Positions 26,157-35,235 of a stretch of DNA of 64,000 nt are shown here, piece by piece (positions within the stretch are counted from its first letter, which is position 1; every line of letters starts with the position of its first letter). Source of the stretch: Chryseobacterium suipulveris (GTDB lineage: Bacteria > Bacteroidota > Bacteroidia > Flavobacteriales > Weeksellaceae); NCBI RefSeq assembly GCF_022811685.1, contig NZ_CP094532.1, positions 1,389,501 to 1,453,500 on the forward strand, given 5' to 3'. The translations under genes were made by a program, and so were the position numbers. The notes beneath the pieces were generated by a model. That model saw only the letters and a program-made list of their open reading frames with translations. It had not been told where the DNA came from and did no database searches.

Positions 26157-27282
26157 CGTTGAGCATCGATTTTATGGAGAATGTAACCCTGTTTTTGGTA
26201 GGAAGTAAGCGCGGTTTTTGCGGAAAATGCCTCTTTCACGTCCTCTGTAAAATCTGAAAGTTTCCATCCTTGCCAAGTCATACTTTGTCCGCACACGACA
26301 AATTTCGCCCCCTTGCTTTGCAGCTGTTTGATGAGTGCCAGATTCGGATTGTCAACCTTGTATTTTTTCTTGTAGTTGTCGTTGTTCATCAGAATGTCCA
26401 TCGCGTAACTGTGCAAAACATAAACGGGTTTATTTCTATCCGTTGGAATTCCAGAACCTGCGTGCAGATTAAGGATTCTCGTGGTTTCCACTAAAAAGTA
26501 ATTTTCATTTTTATAGGCGGTTTCCTTGTCGCTTTTCCAATTGAAATCGGTGAGCTCGAAAAGGAGTTTGTAATCTTTAGTTAAATCGGGGAAATCATTT
26601 ACTTCCTTTGGTTTGGTAACGGATGCCCACAAAGAGCCCGTAATAAACGGTTGCGAATATTCAGGAATATATCCTTTCACAATTGGTTGTCCGATTTCCA
26701 AGGTTTTTTCGGTAAACTGTTTCGCCAGTTCGAACGAAAGCAATGAACCTGCATCTTTAAAAGAAATAGAATCACTTTTTTTTAGCGTAAGTTTTTCTAC
26801 AAACTCATCTTTTTGTTTGGCGAGTTCCTTAACTATTTTTGGGTCGAAAAAATACATCGCGCCCATCGTTCTGTCGGATTCAGGTTTCGACTTAAAGTCT
26901 TTTGCGAATTCCTCCGTAAATTTCTTGCGGAAAGTGTCGCCACCATTAGGATCTGCCTTCATCGCTTTTGCGTAGGAAACGAACGGGAAGTACAATTTCG
27001 GGAATTTTTCGTTGGCGGCATATTTTACCATTCCGTCATAATTTTTTGCAGGAGTAGGACTTCTGTCGCATCGTTCCCATATTTGCCATTTTTTTCGTCA
27101 ATGGAATAGGGAGCCATCGCATCGATCAGTTTCGGCAAACTTGCTTTGTAGAGTTCACTGTTATTGAAAGCCGCGATGGGAAAATAAAATTTAAGGTTGT
27201 CCTTGTTCGCATCCACTTTCGATTGGGAAAAGCAGTTCAGTCCCATTAAGAGAAAGAAAGTCAATAATAATTTGATTTTCAT
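26150..27282 (-). pseudogene. Secreted DsrE-like protein, one frameshift
   Basis: Two overlapping minus-strand frames are one gene. Residues 1-80 start MKIKLLLTFFLLMGLNCFSQ (signal peptide) at 27282. The frame then shifts in a run of six A (27042-27047), where one extra A would restore LQKNYDGMVKYAANEKFP and the remaining 290 residues. The C-terminal 110 residues (ILNLHAGSGI, KPVYVLHSYAMDILMNN, LQSKGAKFVVCGQSM) look like the DsrE/DsrF fold used in sulfur transfer. Convergent with the cytochrome gene. The role is unclear, possibly extracytoplasmic sulfur chemistry. Confidence 0.75.
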
Positions 27283-27398
27283 AGCATTAAAATTTATTTT
27301 AATCAAAGTTAAATTATTTTTTTGCGAGGTAGTAAGCGTTTTTAACCCATTTTATCTTCATTTTAAAAAGATTAATTTTGTCGGGCAAAAAAAATCGT

Positions 27399-28052
27399 GT
27401 GAAAGATTACTATTACTTTCTTGGTGTTAAAGACAATGCTTCCGATGAGGAAATCAAAAAGGCATACCGAAAACTGTCTTTAAAATACCATCCCGATAAA
27501 AATCCCGGAGACGTTTTTTTTGAGCAGCGGTTCCGCGAAGTTCAGGAAGCTTACGAAATGTTGAGTGAACCCGAAAAGCGCAGGATTTATGATGAAAATC
27601 TCGCTAATCAGCAGCGAAGTTACCGCCCACATTTTCCGCCGTCGATTAAGAGTTTTACTTCGAATACAATCCGTGCAAAAAAAGGAGAGGAGGTCATCAT
27701 CAACTGGAATACCCAGAATGCGGATGTTGTGAAAATCCTTCCTTTCGGTTTAGAAAAAGGATATGGCGAAAGGATTTTCCGCATTACCGAATTCAAGGAA
27801 GGAAAATTTCACCTGCTTCTTCACGCAACCAATACTTTGCTGAACAAAACTGTAGTTCAGGGAATTACCATTACCGAGACTTTTGAAAATGAAAAAGAAC
27901 AGCTGAAAAGTGATGTTCAGGATTTCTTCAAACCCCAAAAACCTTCGAGAATGAATCCAGGAGGTCAGTCGCGCGGATTGAGAATTGTGTTGGCGGTACT
28001 GTTTTTCATTATCGCAATCCTGCTTTTAATTAAGACGTTTTCGGGGAATTAG
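27399..28052 (+). CDS. J-domain (DnaJ-like) membrane protein
   Basis: 217 residues from GTG 27399 ([15 protein letters not shown]); a TTG seven codons upstream (27378) is possible but less natural. The J domain (1-65) has the HPD motif in YHPDKNPGD, needed to stimulate Hsp70 ATPase. The middle (95-170) is beta-rich ([20 protein letters not shown]). A single C-terminal transmembrane helix (about 193-212, [16 protein letters not shown]) anchors it, so the J domain should face the cytoplasm. A membrane-tethered DnaK co-chaperone is likely. Confidence 0.9.
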   Translation: MKDYYYFLGVKDNASDEEIKKAYRKLSLKYHPDKNPGDVFFEQRFREVQEAYEMLSEPEKRRIYDENLANQQRSYRPHFPPSIKSFTSNTIRAKKGEEVIINWNTQNADVVKILPFGLEKGYGERIFRITEFKEGKFHLLLHATNTLLNKTVVQGITITETFENEKEQLKSDVQDFFKPQKPSRMNPGGQSRGLRIVLAVLFFIIAILLLIKTFSGN

Positions 28053-28059
28053 CAAAGAG

Positions 28060-28132
28060 TTTGAGATTTGAGGTTTGAAGTTGAAGTTTGAAGTTTGATG
28101 AATCTTGAATCTTGAATCTTGAATCTGACATC
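28060..28132. repeat. Heptamer tandem tract
   Basis: Ten units, mostly 7 bp: TTTGAGA, TTTGAGG, TTTGAAG (x2), TTTGATG, then TTGAATC three times and TGACATC. One unit is 6 bp, and a 4-bp slip precedes the second phase. It lies between the J-domain gene and gcvP. Confidence 0.85.
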
Positions 28133-28220
28133 TAAAAACGCCTGATTAAAATCAATTGCATCATTGCCTAAAAATCCGTATTTTTACGAACCTTTTTTCT
28201 AAAATAAATCAAGTAAAAAT

Positions 28221-31079
28221 ATGGACACCACCCAATTTGTAAACCGCCACATTTCGATGAACGAAGCCGATAAACAGGCAATGTTGAAGAGAGTGGGCGT
28301 TTCTTGTATGGATGAACTTGTTTCCCAAACCATTCCCAATGCAATCCGTCTGGAAAAAGAACTGAATATTTCGGCGCCGCTTTCGGAATTCGAAATGCTT
28401 GCACACTCGAAAGACCTTGCTTCGAAAAACCTTTCTTTCGACAACTATATCGGTTTCGGCTACCACAACACGATTTTGCCGAGCGCAATCCAGAGAAATA
28501 TCTTAGAGAATCCATCGTGGTACACCGCCTATACTCCTTACCAAGCGGAAATCGCACAGGGAAGATTGGAGGCGTTGCTGAATTTCCAAACGGTAATTGT
28601 GGATTTAACTGGGCTTCCGTTGGCAAATGCTTCTCTTTTGGATGAAGGAACCGCCGCTTCTGAGGCGATGCACATGTTTTTTGAAAGCAGAACCAAAGAA
28701 CAGAAAAAGGGTGGAGCAATCAAGTTCTTTGTTTCTGATTTGGTTTTCCCGCAAACCATCGCGGTGTTGAAAACAAAAGCGGAAGGATTGGGAATCGACA
28801 TCATCGTCGGAAACCACAAAAACCATCAGTTCAACGATTCCTATTTTGGCGTGCTGTTGCAGTATCCTGGGAAAAATGGAATCATTTTAGACTATACCGA
28901 AAACATTAAATATTATAAGGAACATCAGCTTCAGGTTGCAGTTGCTTGTGATCCGCTTGCTTTGGTGAAACTGAAATCACCTGCTGAAATGGGTGCAGAC
29001 TGTGCCGTTGGAACCACGCAACGATTTGGAATTCCGATGGGTTATGGTGGTCCTCATGCAGCATTCTTTGCCTGTAAAGAAGATTACAAAAGAGATATTC
29101 CCGGAAGAATTATCGGGGTTTCCCAAGATGCGTACGGAAAGCGAGCACTGAGAATGGCGCTCCAAACCCGTGAACAGCACATCAAGAGAGAAAAGGCGAC
29201 TTCGAATATCTGTACTGCACAGGTTCTTTTGGCAGTAATGGCGGGAATGTACGCTGTTTACCACGGTCCGAAAGGTTTAGCTTTTATCGCCGACCAAATC
29301 CATTTCAAAGCAAACGGATTGCGCGACGGATTGAAAACACTTGGCTATGACGTTGTAGAAGAGCCGATTTTCGATACGGTGAAGTTCAGAATTCATGAGG
29401 AGGAAAAAAATGCATTGATGAGAATGATGCGCGACCACAAAATCAACCTGAATTATTTTACCGAAGGTTTTGTGAGCATCTCCATTAATGAATCTTCGAC
29501 CGTTGAAAAATTGCAGAACCTGTTTGACGCGTTGGCAAATTTCAAAGATAAACAGAGTTTCGTGCTTCAGTTTAAACAGGAAATTGAAATTCCGAAAGAG
29601 CACCTCAGAACCGACGAAATCCTTAAAGACGAAGTCTTCAACAAATACCATACAGAAACCGAATTGATGCGCTACATCAAGCGTTTAGAAAGAAAAGACC
29701 TTTCTTTGACCCACTCGATGATTTCGCTCGGCTCGTGTACGATGAAGCTGAACGCCGCGACAGAAATGCTTCCGCTTTCCTGGGCAGAATGGGGAAGTGT
29801 GCATCCATTCGTACCGACAGAACAAGCAGGAGGTTACCAATTTATGATTAAGGAACTTGAAAAAGACTTGGCAGAAATCACAGGATTTGCTGGAACTTCC
29901 TTACAGCCAAATTCTGGAGCTCAAGGCGAATATGCTGGTTTGATGGTCATTCGCGAATATCATAAATCACGCGGTGAATCACATAGAAATATCGTACTGA
30001 TTCCACAGTCTGCGCACGGAACCAATCCGGCTTCTGCTGTGATTGCAGGAATGAAAGTGGTGGTAGTGAAAAACCTTGAAAACGGAGAAATCGATTTCGA
30101 AGACCTGAAAACAAAAGCTGAACAGCACAGCGAAAACCTTTCTGCGGCGATGATTACTTATCCTTCGACTTACGGATTTTTTGATTCCAATATCAAGGAA
30201 ATTACTCAGCTCATCCACCAACACGGAGGTCAGGTTTATATGGACGGCGCGAATATGAATGCACAGGTTGGCTTTACTTCGCCTGGAAATATCGGTGCAG
30301 ATGTTTGTCACCTGAACCTTCATAAAACGTTCGCGATTCCTCACGGAGGAGGCGGTCCTGGAGTTGGCCCGATCTGTGTTGCGGAACATTTGGTGAAATT
30401 CCTTCCTTCAAATCCGAACATCAGAATCGGTTCGAAAGAAGCGATCGAAGCCATTTCGGCCGCTCCTTACGGTTCGTCTTTGGTGCTGAATATTTCTTAC
30501 GCTTACATCAAAATGTTGGGAACTGAAGGATTGAAAAAAGCAACGGAATACGCGATTCTGAACGCGAATTATCTGAAAGAAATTCTTGCCGAGCATTTCC
30601 CAATCCTTTACGCCAACGAAAATGGAAGAGTGGCCCACGAATGTATCGTCGATTTCCGCCAGTTCAAATCTTTGGGAATTGAAGTTGCCGATGTTGCAAA
30701 ACGTTTGATGGATTATGGTTTCCACGCACCGACGGTGAGTTTCCCGGTTGCAGGAACTTTGATGATCGAGCCGACCGAATCAGAAAGCAAAGCAGAAATC
30801 GACCGTTTCGCTGAAGCACTGATTTCCATTAAAAAAGAAATCGAGGAAATCGCCGAAGGAACTGCCGATGCCGAAAATAACGTGTTGAAAAATGCGCCAC
30901 ATACCGAACAAGTGGTGATTTCCGAATCGTGGGATAAACCTTATTCTCGCGAAAAAGCTGCGTATCCTTTGGATTGGGTTCGTGACCATAAATTCTTTGC
31001 ATCCGTTTCGCGAGTTGACGAAGCGTATGGCGACAGAAATTTAATCTGTACCTGTGCACCGATCGAAGAATATATGTAA
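28221..31079 (+). CDS. gcvP: Glycine dehydrogenase (decarboxylating), P protein
   Basis: 952 residues, the full length of the fused GcvP type. It decarboxylates glycine and passes the aminomethyl group to lipoyl-GcvH in the glycine cleavage system. The PLP lysine is in HLNLHKTFAIPHGGGGPG (near 705). Other family segments are YTPYQAEIAQGRLEALLNFQ, LGSCTMKLNAATEMLP and the C-terminal RDHKFFASVSRVDEAYGDRNLICTC-like region. It stands alone; gcvT and gcvH are not nearby, as is common in Bacteroidota. No glycine riboswitch is seen upstream. Confidence 0.98.
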   Translation: MDTTQFVNRHISMNEADKQAMLKRVGVSCMDELVSQTIPNAIRLEKELNISAPLSEFEMLAHSKDLASKNLSFDNYIGFGYHNTILPSAIQRNILENPSWYTAYTPYQAEIAQGRLEALLNFQTVIVDLTGLPLANASLLDEGTAASEAMHMFFESRTKEQKKGGAIKFFVSDLVFPQTIAVLKTKAEGLGIDIIVGNHKNHQFNDSYFGVLLQYPGKNGIILDYTENIKYYKEHQLQVAVACDPLALVKLKSPAEMGADCAVGTTQRFGIPMGYGGPHAAFFACKEDYKRDIPGRIIGVSQDAYGKRALRMALQTREQHIKREKATSNICTAQVLLAVMAGMYAVYHGPKGLAFIADQIHFKANGLRDGLKTLGYDVVEEPIFDTVKFRIHEEEKNALMRMMRDHKINLNYFTEGFVSISINESSTVEKLQNLFDALANFKDKQSFVLQFKQEIEIPKEHLRTDEILKDEVFNKYHTETELMRYIKRLERKDLSLTHSMISLGSCTMKLNAATEMLPLSWAEWGSVHPFVPTEQAGGYQFMIKELEKDLAEITGFAGTSLQPNSGAQGEYAGLMVIREYHKSRGESHRNIVLIPQSAHGTNPASAVIAGMKVVVVKNLENGEIDFEDLKTKAEQHSENLSAAMITYPSTYGFFDSNIKEITQLIHQHGGQVYMDGANMNAQVGFTSPGNIGADVCHLNLHKTFAIPHGGGGPGVGPICVAEHLVKFLPSNPNIRIGSKEAIEAISAAPYGSSLVLNISYAYIKMLGTEGLKKATEYAILNANYLKEILAEHFPILYANENGRVAHECIVDFRQFKSLGIEVADVAKRLMDYGFHAPTVSFPVAGTLMIEPTESESKAEIDRFAEALISIKKEIEEIAEGTADAENNVLKNAPHTEQVVISESWDKPYSREKAAYPLDWVRDHKFFASVSRVDEAYGDRNLICTCAPIEEYM

Positions 31080-31085
31080 ATCCTC

Positions 31086-31110
31086 GTAGAGACGCGATTT
31101 ATCGCGTGTC
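31086..31110. repeat. GTAGAGACGCG repeat, copy 1
   Basis: 25 bp, GTAGAGACGCGATTTATCGC then GTGTC; the centre GCGATTTATCGC can fold. A second copy with GCGATTCATCGC lies at 45181-45205. The two differ at two positions. Confidence 0.8.
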
Positions 31111-31122
31111 GCTAAATACAAT

Positions 31123-31150
31123 AATCCCGAATTTTTTTCGGGATTTTTTT
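31123..31150. terminator. Terminator between gcvP and the TSP3 lipoprotein
   Basis: The stem AATCCCGAA / TTCGGGATT with an all-T loop, then a T tract. The complementary A tract on the other side is short, so it mainly serves gcvP. Confidence 0.75.
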
Positions 31151-31154
31151 ATGT

Positions 31155-32255
31155 TCAGACACCAAAGGTAATCGTGTATTTTTTAGTGATATTCCATTTA
31201 CCGTCTTTAAATTCTGCGGAAATGGTTCCATCTCCCGTCACATCGGAAAAGTCGGTGAAATACACTTCGGGGAAGTCTTTGTTGGTGCTCATTTTACTGT
31301 ATTTTCTTGGGAAAAAATTGTCGAGCACATCTTCTTTTAGCGGGAGTTTTTCTTCCGTGGTGTAAATGAGGACTTTTCTGTTTTTCGGATTAATTTTTTG
31401 AAAGTATTCGCAGTCGGTAAGGATTTCGGTAAAAGTGTAGAAAAGTTTCGGCGAAGTTTCATCGGCAATCGCTTCGTACATTTCGGTGAACTTCGAGGTT
31501 TCGGATTTGAATTTCGGATTGCTGTCTTCGAAGTCATCGATTCCATCGCCATCGGTGTCTTTAGCGTTTGGATTCAGACCGACGAATGCTTCGAAAAGGT
31601 CGTTGTAACCATCACCGTCGGTATCTTTCCGAATCTCGTCTAAATGAATGGAGAACTCAATTCCATCCTTAATCACATCATATTTCGGAAGCATCGGAAC
31701 CCTTGAAAGCCGCTGCACATTAACAATTGTTCCATTTGCAACAAACTGATTGTCTTTAATAAAATGTTGGTCTTTATTATAGAAATCGTTCAAATAGAAA
31801 TTCTGCGTAATTCCCAGAAAATATGGTTTATACTGGTTTTGAACATTCTCCACAATCCAGAGTCCGTATTTGTTTTTTGCCAATGCAAAGTTTTCATTTA
31901 TAGAGAGATAACTAAATTCTGGAAGCGCTTTGATCCATTCCTGAAATTTTGATCTATAACCGTCCGAATCGAAATATGCTATTTCCTTTTTTTGCAATTC
32001 TTCGGTTTGTATCTTATCATAACTGAATTTCTGAAACTCGGTGAGCTGTTTCTGTTGAATGTGTTTAGGCAAAGAATTCAGGATATCTTCGTTGGTCGGC
32101 GCAATGTAAGTGGTTTTGGTATTGTCGAAATTGATTCCCTGATTGGTGATAAAGCAGTTTTGCTCTATATTTTTTTTGGGAGCGGAAGTCGCCGGATTCT
32201 CTTTTTTATTACAAGCTGCCAAAACGATTAGCGCGAATAAATATTGAACTTTCAT
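31155..32255 (-). CDS. Lipoprotein with TSP3 calcium-binding repeats
   Basis: 366 residues from ATG 32255 (MKVQYLFALIVLAACNKKEN), chosen for its lipoprotein signal and lipobox LAAC. Near residues 218-250 are two thrombospondin type 3 calcium loops, DTDGDGYND and DTDGDGIDD, and a third DSDGYRSKF-like loop sits earlier. The rest is an unassigned envelope domain (GLWIVENVQNQYKPYFLGI). It is presumably a surface or periplasmic protein stabilised by Ca2+. It is divergent from mazEF. Confidence 0.85.
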   Translation of the reverse strand: MKVQYLFALIVLAACNKKENPATSAPKKNIEQNCFITNQGINFDNTKTTYIAPTNEDILNSLPKHIQQKQLTEFQKFSYDKIQTEELQKKEIAYFDSDGYRSKFQEWIKALPEFSYLSINENFALAKNKYGLWIVENVQNQYKPYFLGITQNFYLNDFYNKDQHFIKDNQFVANGTIVNVQRLSRVPMLPKYDVIKDGIEFSIHLDEIRKDTDGDGYNDLFEAFVGLNPNAKDTDGDGIDDFEDSNPKFKSETSKFTEMYEAIADETSPKLFYTFTEILTDCEYFQKINPKNRKVLIYTTEEKLPLKEDVLDNFFPRKYSKMSTNKDFPEVYFTDFSDVTGDGTISAEFKDGKWNITKKYTITFGV

Positions 32256-32308
32256 AACCAAATTTTTCAATAAATTTACGGAAAAAATGGATGATATCGG
32301 GAATGATA

Positions 32309-32340
32309 TTTGTTGATGTTATAATAATGTTATAACTTTG
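32309..32340 (+). promoter_or_regulatory. mazEF-dgt promoter with operator palindrome
   Basis: TTTG (32309-32312), a 20-nt spacer and TAACTTTG (32333-32340) match the Bacteroidota promoter. Within it, GTTATAA-TAATG-TTATAAC (32318-32336) is a perfect 7-bp inverted repeat overlapping the -7 box. This is where an autoregulating antitoxin would bind. Confidence 0.75.
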
Positions 32341-32356
32341 ATAAAACTTTTTTGTG

Positions 32357-32608
32357 ATGACTACGCGAATCAGAAAAATAGGGAACTCCTCAGGAATCAT
32401 CATCAGCAAAGCGATGCTTGACCAATTGAATATCGAACCAAAAGACGAACTCGAACTTTATGTGGAGGGAGATAAAATCCTTATTAAGAAAGTGAAGCAA
32501 CCGAGAGAAGGTTGGGAAGAACAGTTCAAGAATGCTGATCTTCTGGAAGGTGAGGAGGATTTAATGGATTTCAATAACCAATTTGATGACGAAGAATGGA
32601 CTTGGTAA
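32357..32608 (+). CDS. mazE: MazE-like (AbrB-fold) antitoxin
   Basis: 83 residues. The N-terminal 50 residues are a swapped-hairpin AbrB/MazE DNA-binding domain (TTRIRKIGNSSGIIISKAMLDQL; LELYVEGDKILIKK). The C-terminal 35 are acidic and probably disordered until bound to the toxin (ADLLEGEEDLMDFNNQFDDEEWTW region). ATG 32357 is preferred over the adjoining GTG. It overlaps the toxin start by 13 bp. It neutralises MazF and probably represses the promoter through the upstream palindrome. Confidence 0.92.
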   Translation: MTTRIRKIGNSSGIIISKAMLDQLNIEPKDELELYVEGDKILIKKVKQPREGWEEQFKNADLLEGEEDLMDFNNQFDDEEWTW

Positions 32609-32922
32609 AACGTTTTGAAATCTACTTTATTGAATTGGATCCTACAAAAGGAAGCGAAATCAACAAAACGAGACCTGCCGTAATTATTTCACCTGCCGAA
32701 ATGAACGTTTCGTTGAACACCGTGATTGTTGCACCTTTGACTTCTACAATCAAGAACTATCCGTCGAGGATAAACACTGTAGTAAACAATAAAATTGGGC
32801 AAATTGCGCTCGACCAAATCAGAGCTGTGGATAAATCCCTAATCAAAAATAAACTCGCAGTTCTCCCCGAAAAAAGCCAAAACACTTTATTAGAAGTATT
32901 ACAGGAAATGTTCTCGAAATGA
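32596..32922 (+). CDS. mazF: MazF/PemK-type endoribonuclease toxin
   Basis: 108 residues with the CcdB/PemK barrel: FEIYFIELDPTKGSEINKTRPAVIIS (Arg of the catalytic pair), VIVAPLTSTIKNYPSRI (Ser/Thr) and IALDQIRAVDKSLI. MazF toxins cut single-stranded mRNA. Its start lies inside mazE and its stop overlaps the dgt start (ATGA), so the three genes are translationally coupled. Confidence 0.93.
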   Translation: MDLVKRFEIYFIELDPTKGSEINKTRPAVIISPAEMNVSLNTVIVAPLTSTIKNYPSRINTVVNNKIGQIALDQIRAVDKSLIKNKLAVLPEKSQNTLLEVLQEMFSK

Positions 32923-34277
32923 CAGATTTAAACCACCTCTTCACCAACCAACGCACAGGAAACCACGGTGCAACTTCCGCATCGAGAACTGATTTCCAAA
33001 GGGATTTTGACCGAATCATCTTTTCATCGGCATTTCGGCGGCTGCAGAATAAGACGCAGGTTTTTCCATTGCCTGGAAGTGTTTTCGTGCACAATCGACT
33101 AACACACTCGCTCGAGGTTTCTTCTGTGGGACGAAGCTTGGGAAACGCGGTTGGTGAATTCATTGTCAACAATTTTGAGAAAGAACTGGGTGAAGATTCA
33201 AAAAGTTTTTATCTCCACAATCTTCACAATGTCATCGCTGCTGCGTGTTTGTGCCACGATGTCGGGAATCCCGCTTTCGGACACTCTGGTGAAGATGCGA
33301 TCGCGAGTTTTTTCGACAAAAACGAAAAAGATCTAAAACATAAATTCTCGGAAAAAGAATGGGCCGATTTGGTGAATTTCGAGGGAAATGCCAATGCAAT
33401 CCGTGTTCTCACCAATCAGCAAATCGGAAAGGATGAAGGCGGAACCCAACTTACCTTCACCACTTTGGCGAGCATCGCTAAATATCCCTGTGAAGCGGTT
33501 GCCAAGAAAAAGGGAGTGATCCACCGGAAGAAATTCGGTTTTTTCCAAAATGAAAAGGAAACTTTTTTAGAAATTGCAAGATCGGTCAATATCACGCCGG
33601 AAAGCGATGAACCGACGATTTTTAAAAGACATCCTTTCGTGTGGCTTGTTGAAGCAGCAGACGATATCTGCTACAACATCATCGATATGGAAGATGCGCA
33701 CCGACTGGGAATTGTTTCGACATTAGATTGCGAGAATCTATTCTTTGAACTTATTAAGTCTGAAAATCAAAATACGAAAAGGGTAGAAGAGAAGCTCTCT
33801 ATTTTGACCAATCCAAACGAAAGGATTTCGTATTTGAGGGCAAAAGTCATCAATGCCTTAATCAATAAGTCAATTGAAATTTATCAGAAGAATTTTGATA
33901 AAATTTTAGATGGAAATTTAGACAAAGCACTTTTGGACATTTACAAATCTGAAAACAAAACTTTACAGGAAATCGAAAGCTTTTCCATCGAAAAAATCTA
34001 CGGACACAAAGCTGTCGTGGAAATTGAAAACGCTGGCTACAACGTGATGTACGAATTGTTGAACCATTTCATTCAGCCGATATTAAAAGACAAAAACGAA
34101 ATAAAATCCTACGACAAAATGGCTCTGAAACTTCTGCCGAAACAGTTTGTGTACGAACACGGAAGCGATTACCAGAAAGTTTTGGGCGTGATCGATTTCG
34201 TTTCGGGGATGACCGACAATTTCGCCACCGACCTTTACCGAAAAATCAAGGGAATCGATATCGGAATGACGATGTAG
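32919..34277 (+). CDS. dgt: Deoxyguanosinetriphosphate triphosphohydrolase (dGTPase)
   Basis: 452 residues of the HD phosphohydrolase superfamily. Metal ligands are in NRLTHSLEVSSVG (H) and CLCHDVGNPAFGHSGED (HD), then WLVEAADDICYNIIDMED (D). It splits dNTPs, classically dGTP, into nucleoside and triphosphate. It shares a 4-bp overlap with mazF. This arrangement could couple nucleotide depletion with RNA cleavage, as in some antiphage systems, or be simple readthrough of a housekeeping gene. Confidence 0.95.
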   Translation: MTDLNHLFTNQRTGNHGATSASRTDFQRDFDRIIFSSAFRRLQNKTQVFPLPGSVFVHNRLTHSLEVSSVGRSLGNAVGEFIVNNFEKELGEDSKSFYLHNLHNVIAAACLCHDVGNPAFGHSGEDAIASFFDKNEKDLKHKFSEKEWADLVNFEGNANAIRVLTNQQIGKDEGGTQLTFTTLASIAKYPCEAVAKKKGVIHRKKFGFFQNEKETFLEIARSVNITPESDEPTIFKRHPFVWLVEAADDICYNIIDMEDAHRLGIVSTLDCENLFFELIKSENQNTKRVEEKLSILTNPNERISYLRAKVINALINKSIEIYQKNFDKILDGNLDKALLDIYKSENKTLQEIESFSIEKIYGHKAVVEIENAGYNVMYELLNHFIQPILKDKNEIKSYDKMALKLLPKQFVYEHGSDYQKVLGVIDFVSGMTDNFATDLYRKIKGIDIGMTM

Positions 34278-34348
34278 AGTACTTGGACAAATCGAGATTT
34301 GTTCATGAGTTTTGATTAGTATCAATATAATTTCATATCTTCGTACAG

Positions 34349-34363
34349 TTAATACTATATTAA
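34349..34363. promoter_or_regulatory. Candidate operator of the second toxin-antitoxin pair
   Basis: A perfect inverted repeat, TTAATA-CTA-TATTAA, lies directly before the antitoxin ATG. A promoter-like pair TTTG (near 34313) and TATCTTCG (34336-34343, one mismatch) precedes it. Confidence 0.5.
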
Positions 34364-34364
34364 A

Positions 34365-34676
34365 ATGGTAGTAGAAATTGTAAACTATATTAAGGTTTTA
34401 GAAAATATCGATGTCGCTCTGAAAAGTTCACCCTTCAAACTTAACTATATCATTGAAAAATTGGGGTATAAGGAAAATACGTTTTTCAAGAAGTTAAAGG
34501 AGAAAAGGTTTACTCCAGAAGAACTTTTGAGCATTTCTGAAATTATAAGACCAGAAGAATATCGCGAATATGAGATCAACAAAATGATCGAGGAGGGCTT
34601 CAAAGATATGGAGGAAGGTCGTGTAAGAAATTTCAATGAGTTAATGGAAGAAAAGCGCAGAAAGTATGCTGATTGA
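34365..34676 (+). CDS. Antitoxin of a RelE/ParE-type pair
   Basis: 103 residues. The first 65 look like a small helical DNA-binding domain (FKLNYIIEKLGYKENTFFKKLKEKRFTPEELLSI region, helix-turn-helix-like). The last 30 (EEGFKDMEEGRVRNFNELMEEK) have the charged helix that ParD/RelB-type antitoxins wrap around their toxins. The stop overlaps the toxin start by 11 bp. The family name is uncertain, but role by position is likely. Confidence 0.75.
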   Translation: MVVEIVNYIKVLENIDVALKSSPFKLNYIIEKLGYKENTFFKKLKEKRFTPEELLSISEIIRPEEYREYEINKMIEEGFKDMEEGRVRNFNELMEEKRRKYAD

Positions 34677-34965
34677 GATTACCGAAAAGGCAGAACTCGA
34701 CTTAGAGAAAATAGACGAATATGTCTTAGAAAGATGGAGTAAGAAGATTCTGCTGGACTTCTACAAAAAATTTGAGAAAATAATTGACAATATCGCAAAC
34801 GGAAAAGTAGTTTATCAAAAACACGAGAACTCAAATTATCATAAAGCATTAATTACTAAGCACAACACGCTTGTTTATCATCTAACCGAAGATAAACTCA
34901 CCATTATCAGAGTAATCAACAATTTTCGGTCAGAAGATAATAAAGAAGGTAGATTGATTTTCTAA
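34666..34965 (+). CDS. RelE/ParE superfamily toxin
   Basis: 99 residues of the RelE/ParE fold: two N-terminal helices (TEKAELDLEKIDEYVLERWSKK) and a beta sheet with the typical LVYHLTEDKLTIIRVINNFRS end. These toxins either cleave ribosome-bound mRNA (RelE) or poison gyrase (ParE); the lack of a clear basic catalytic cluster leaves this open. Overlaps its antitoxin gene. Confidence 0.85.
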   Translation: MLIEITEKAELDLEKIDEYVLERWSKKILLDFYKKFEKIIDNIANGKVVYQKHENSNYHKALITKHNTLVYHLTEDKLTIIRVINNFRSEDNKEGRLIF

Positions 34966-35007
34966 GACAAAAGAAAAAAGGCAAAAGGCAAAAGACAAAA
35001 GATAAGC
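34966..35007. repeat. Heptamer tandem tract
   Basis: Six 7-bp units: GACAAAA, GAAAAAA, GGCAAAA (x2), GACAAAA, GATAAGC. It begins two bases after the toxin stop. The remaining 35008-35235 holds a short ACCTAAGGT palindrome and a second small heptamer tract (35205-35226) just before the SPFH gene. Confidence 0.8.
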
Positions 35008-35235
35008 TCTCAACATCTATTTCGGTTTCATCGCGACGAATAATATCTAAACCTAAGGTTTCAACCTTATGGAAAAACCATCCTCAAATTCCCCGATTTT
35101 TTGTAACTTTAGACAATAGATTTCGACTGATAAAGTAGAAAATCAAAACACCTTTTTTAGCTATTAAATAACATCTCTGCTTGCAGCAGGCAAGAAACTT
35201 TAAACGTCAAACCTCAAACTTCAAATTTATTTACC

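Noticed and set aside
28133-28220. Glycine riboswitch upstream of gcvP
   Set aside because: The gap is short, AT-rich and half filled by a heptamer tract; no tandem aptamer-like structure is visible.
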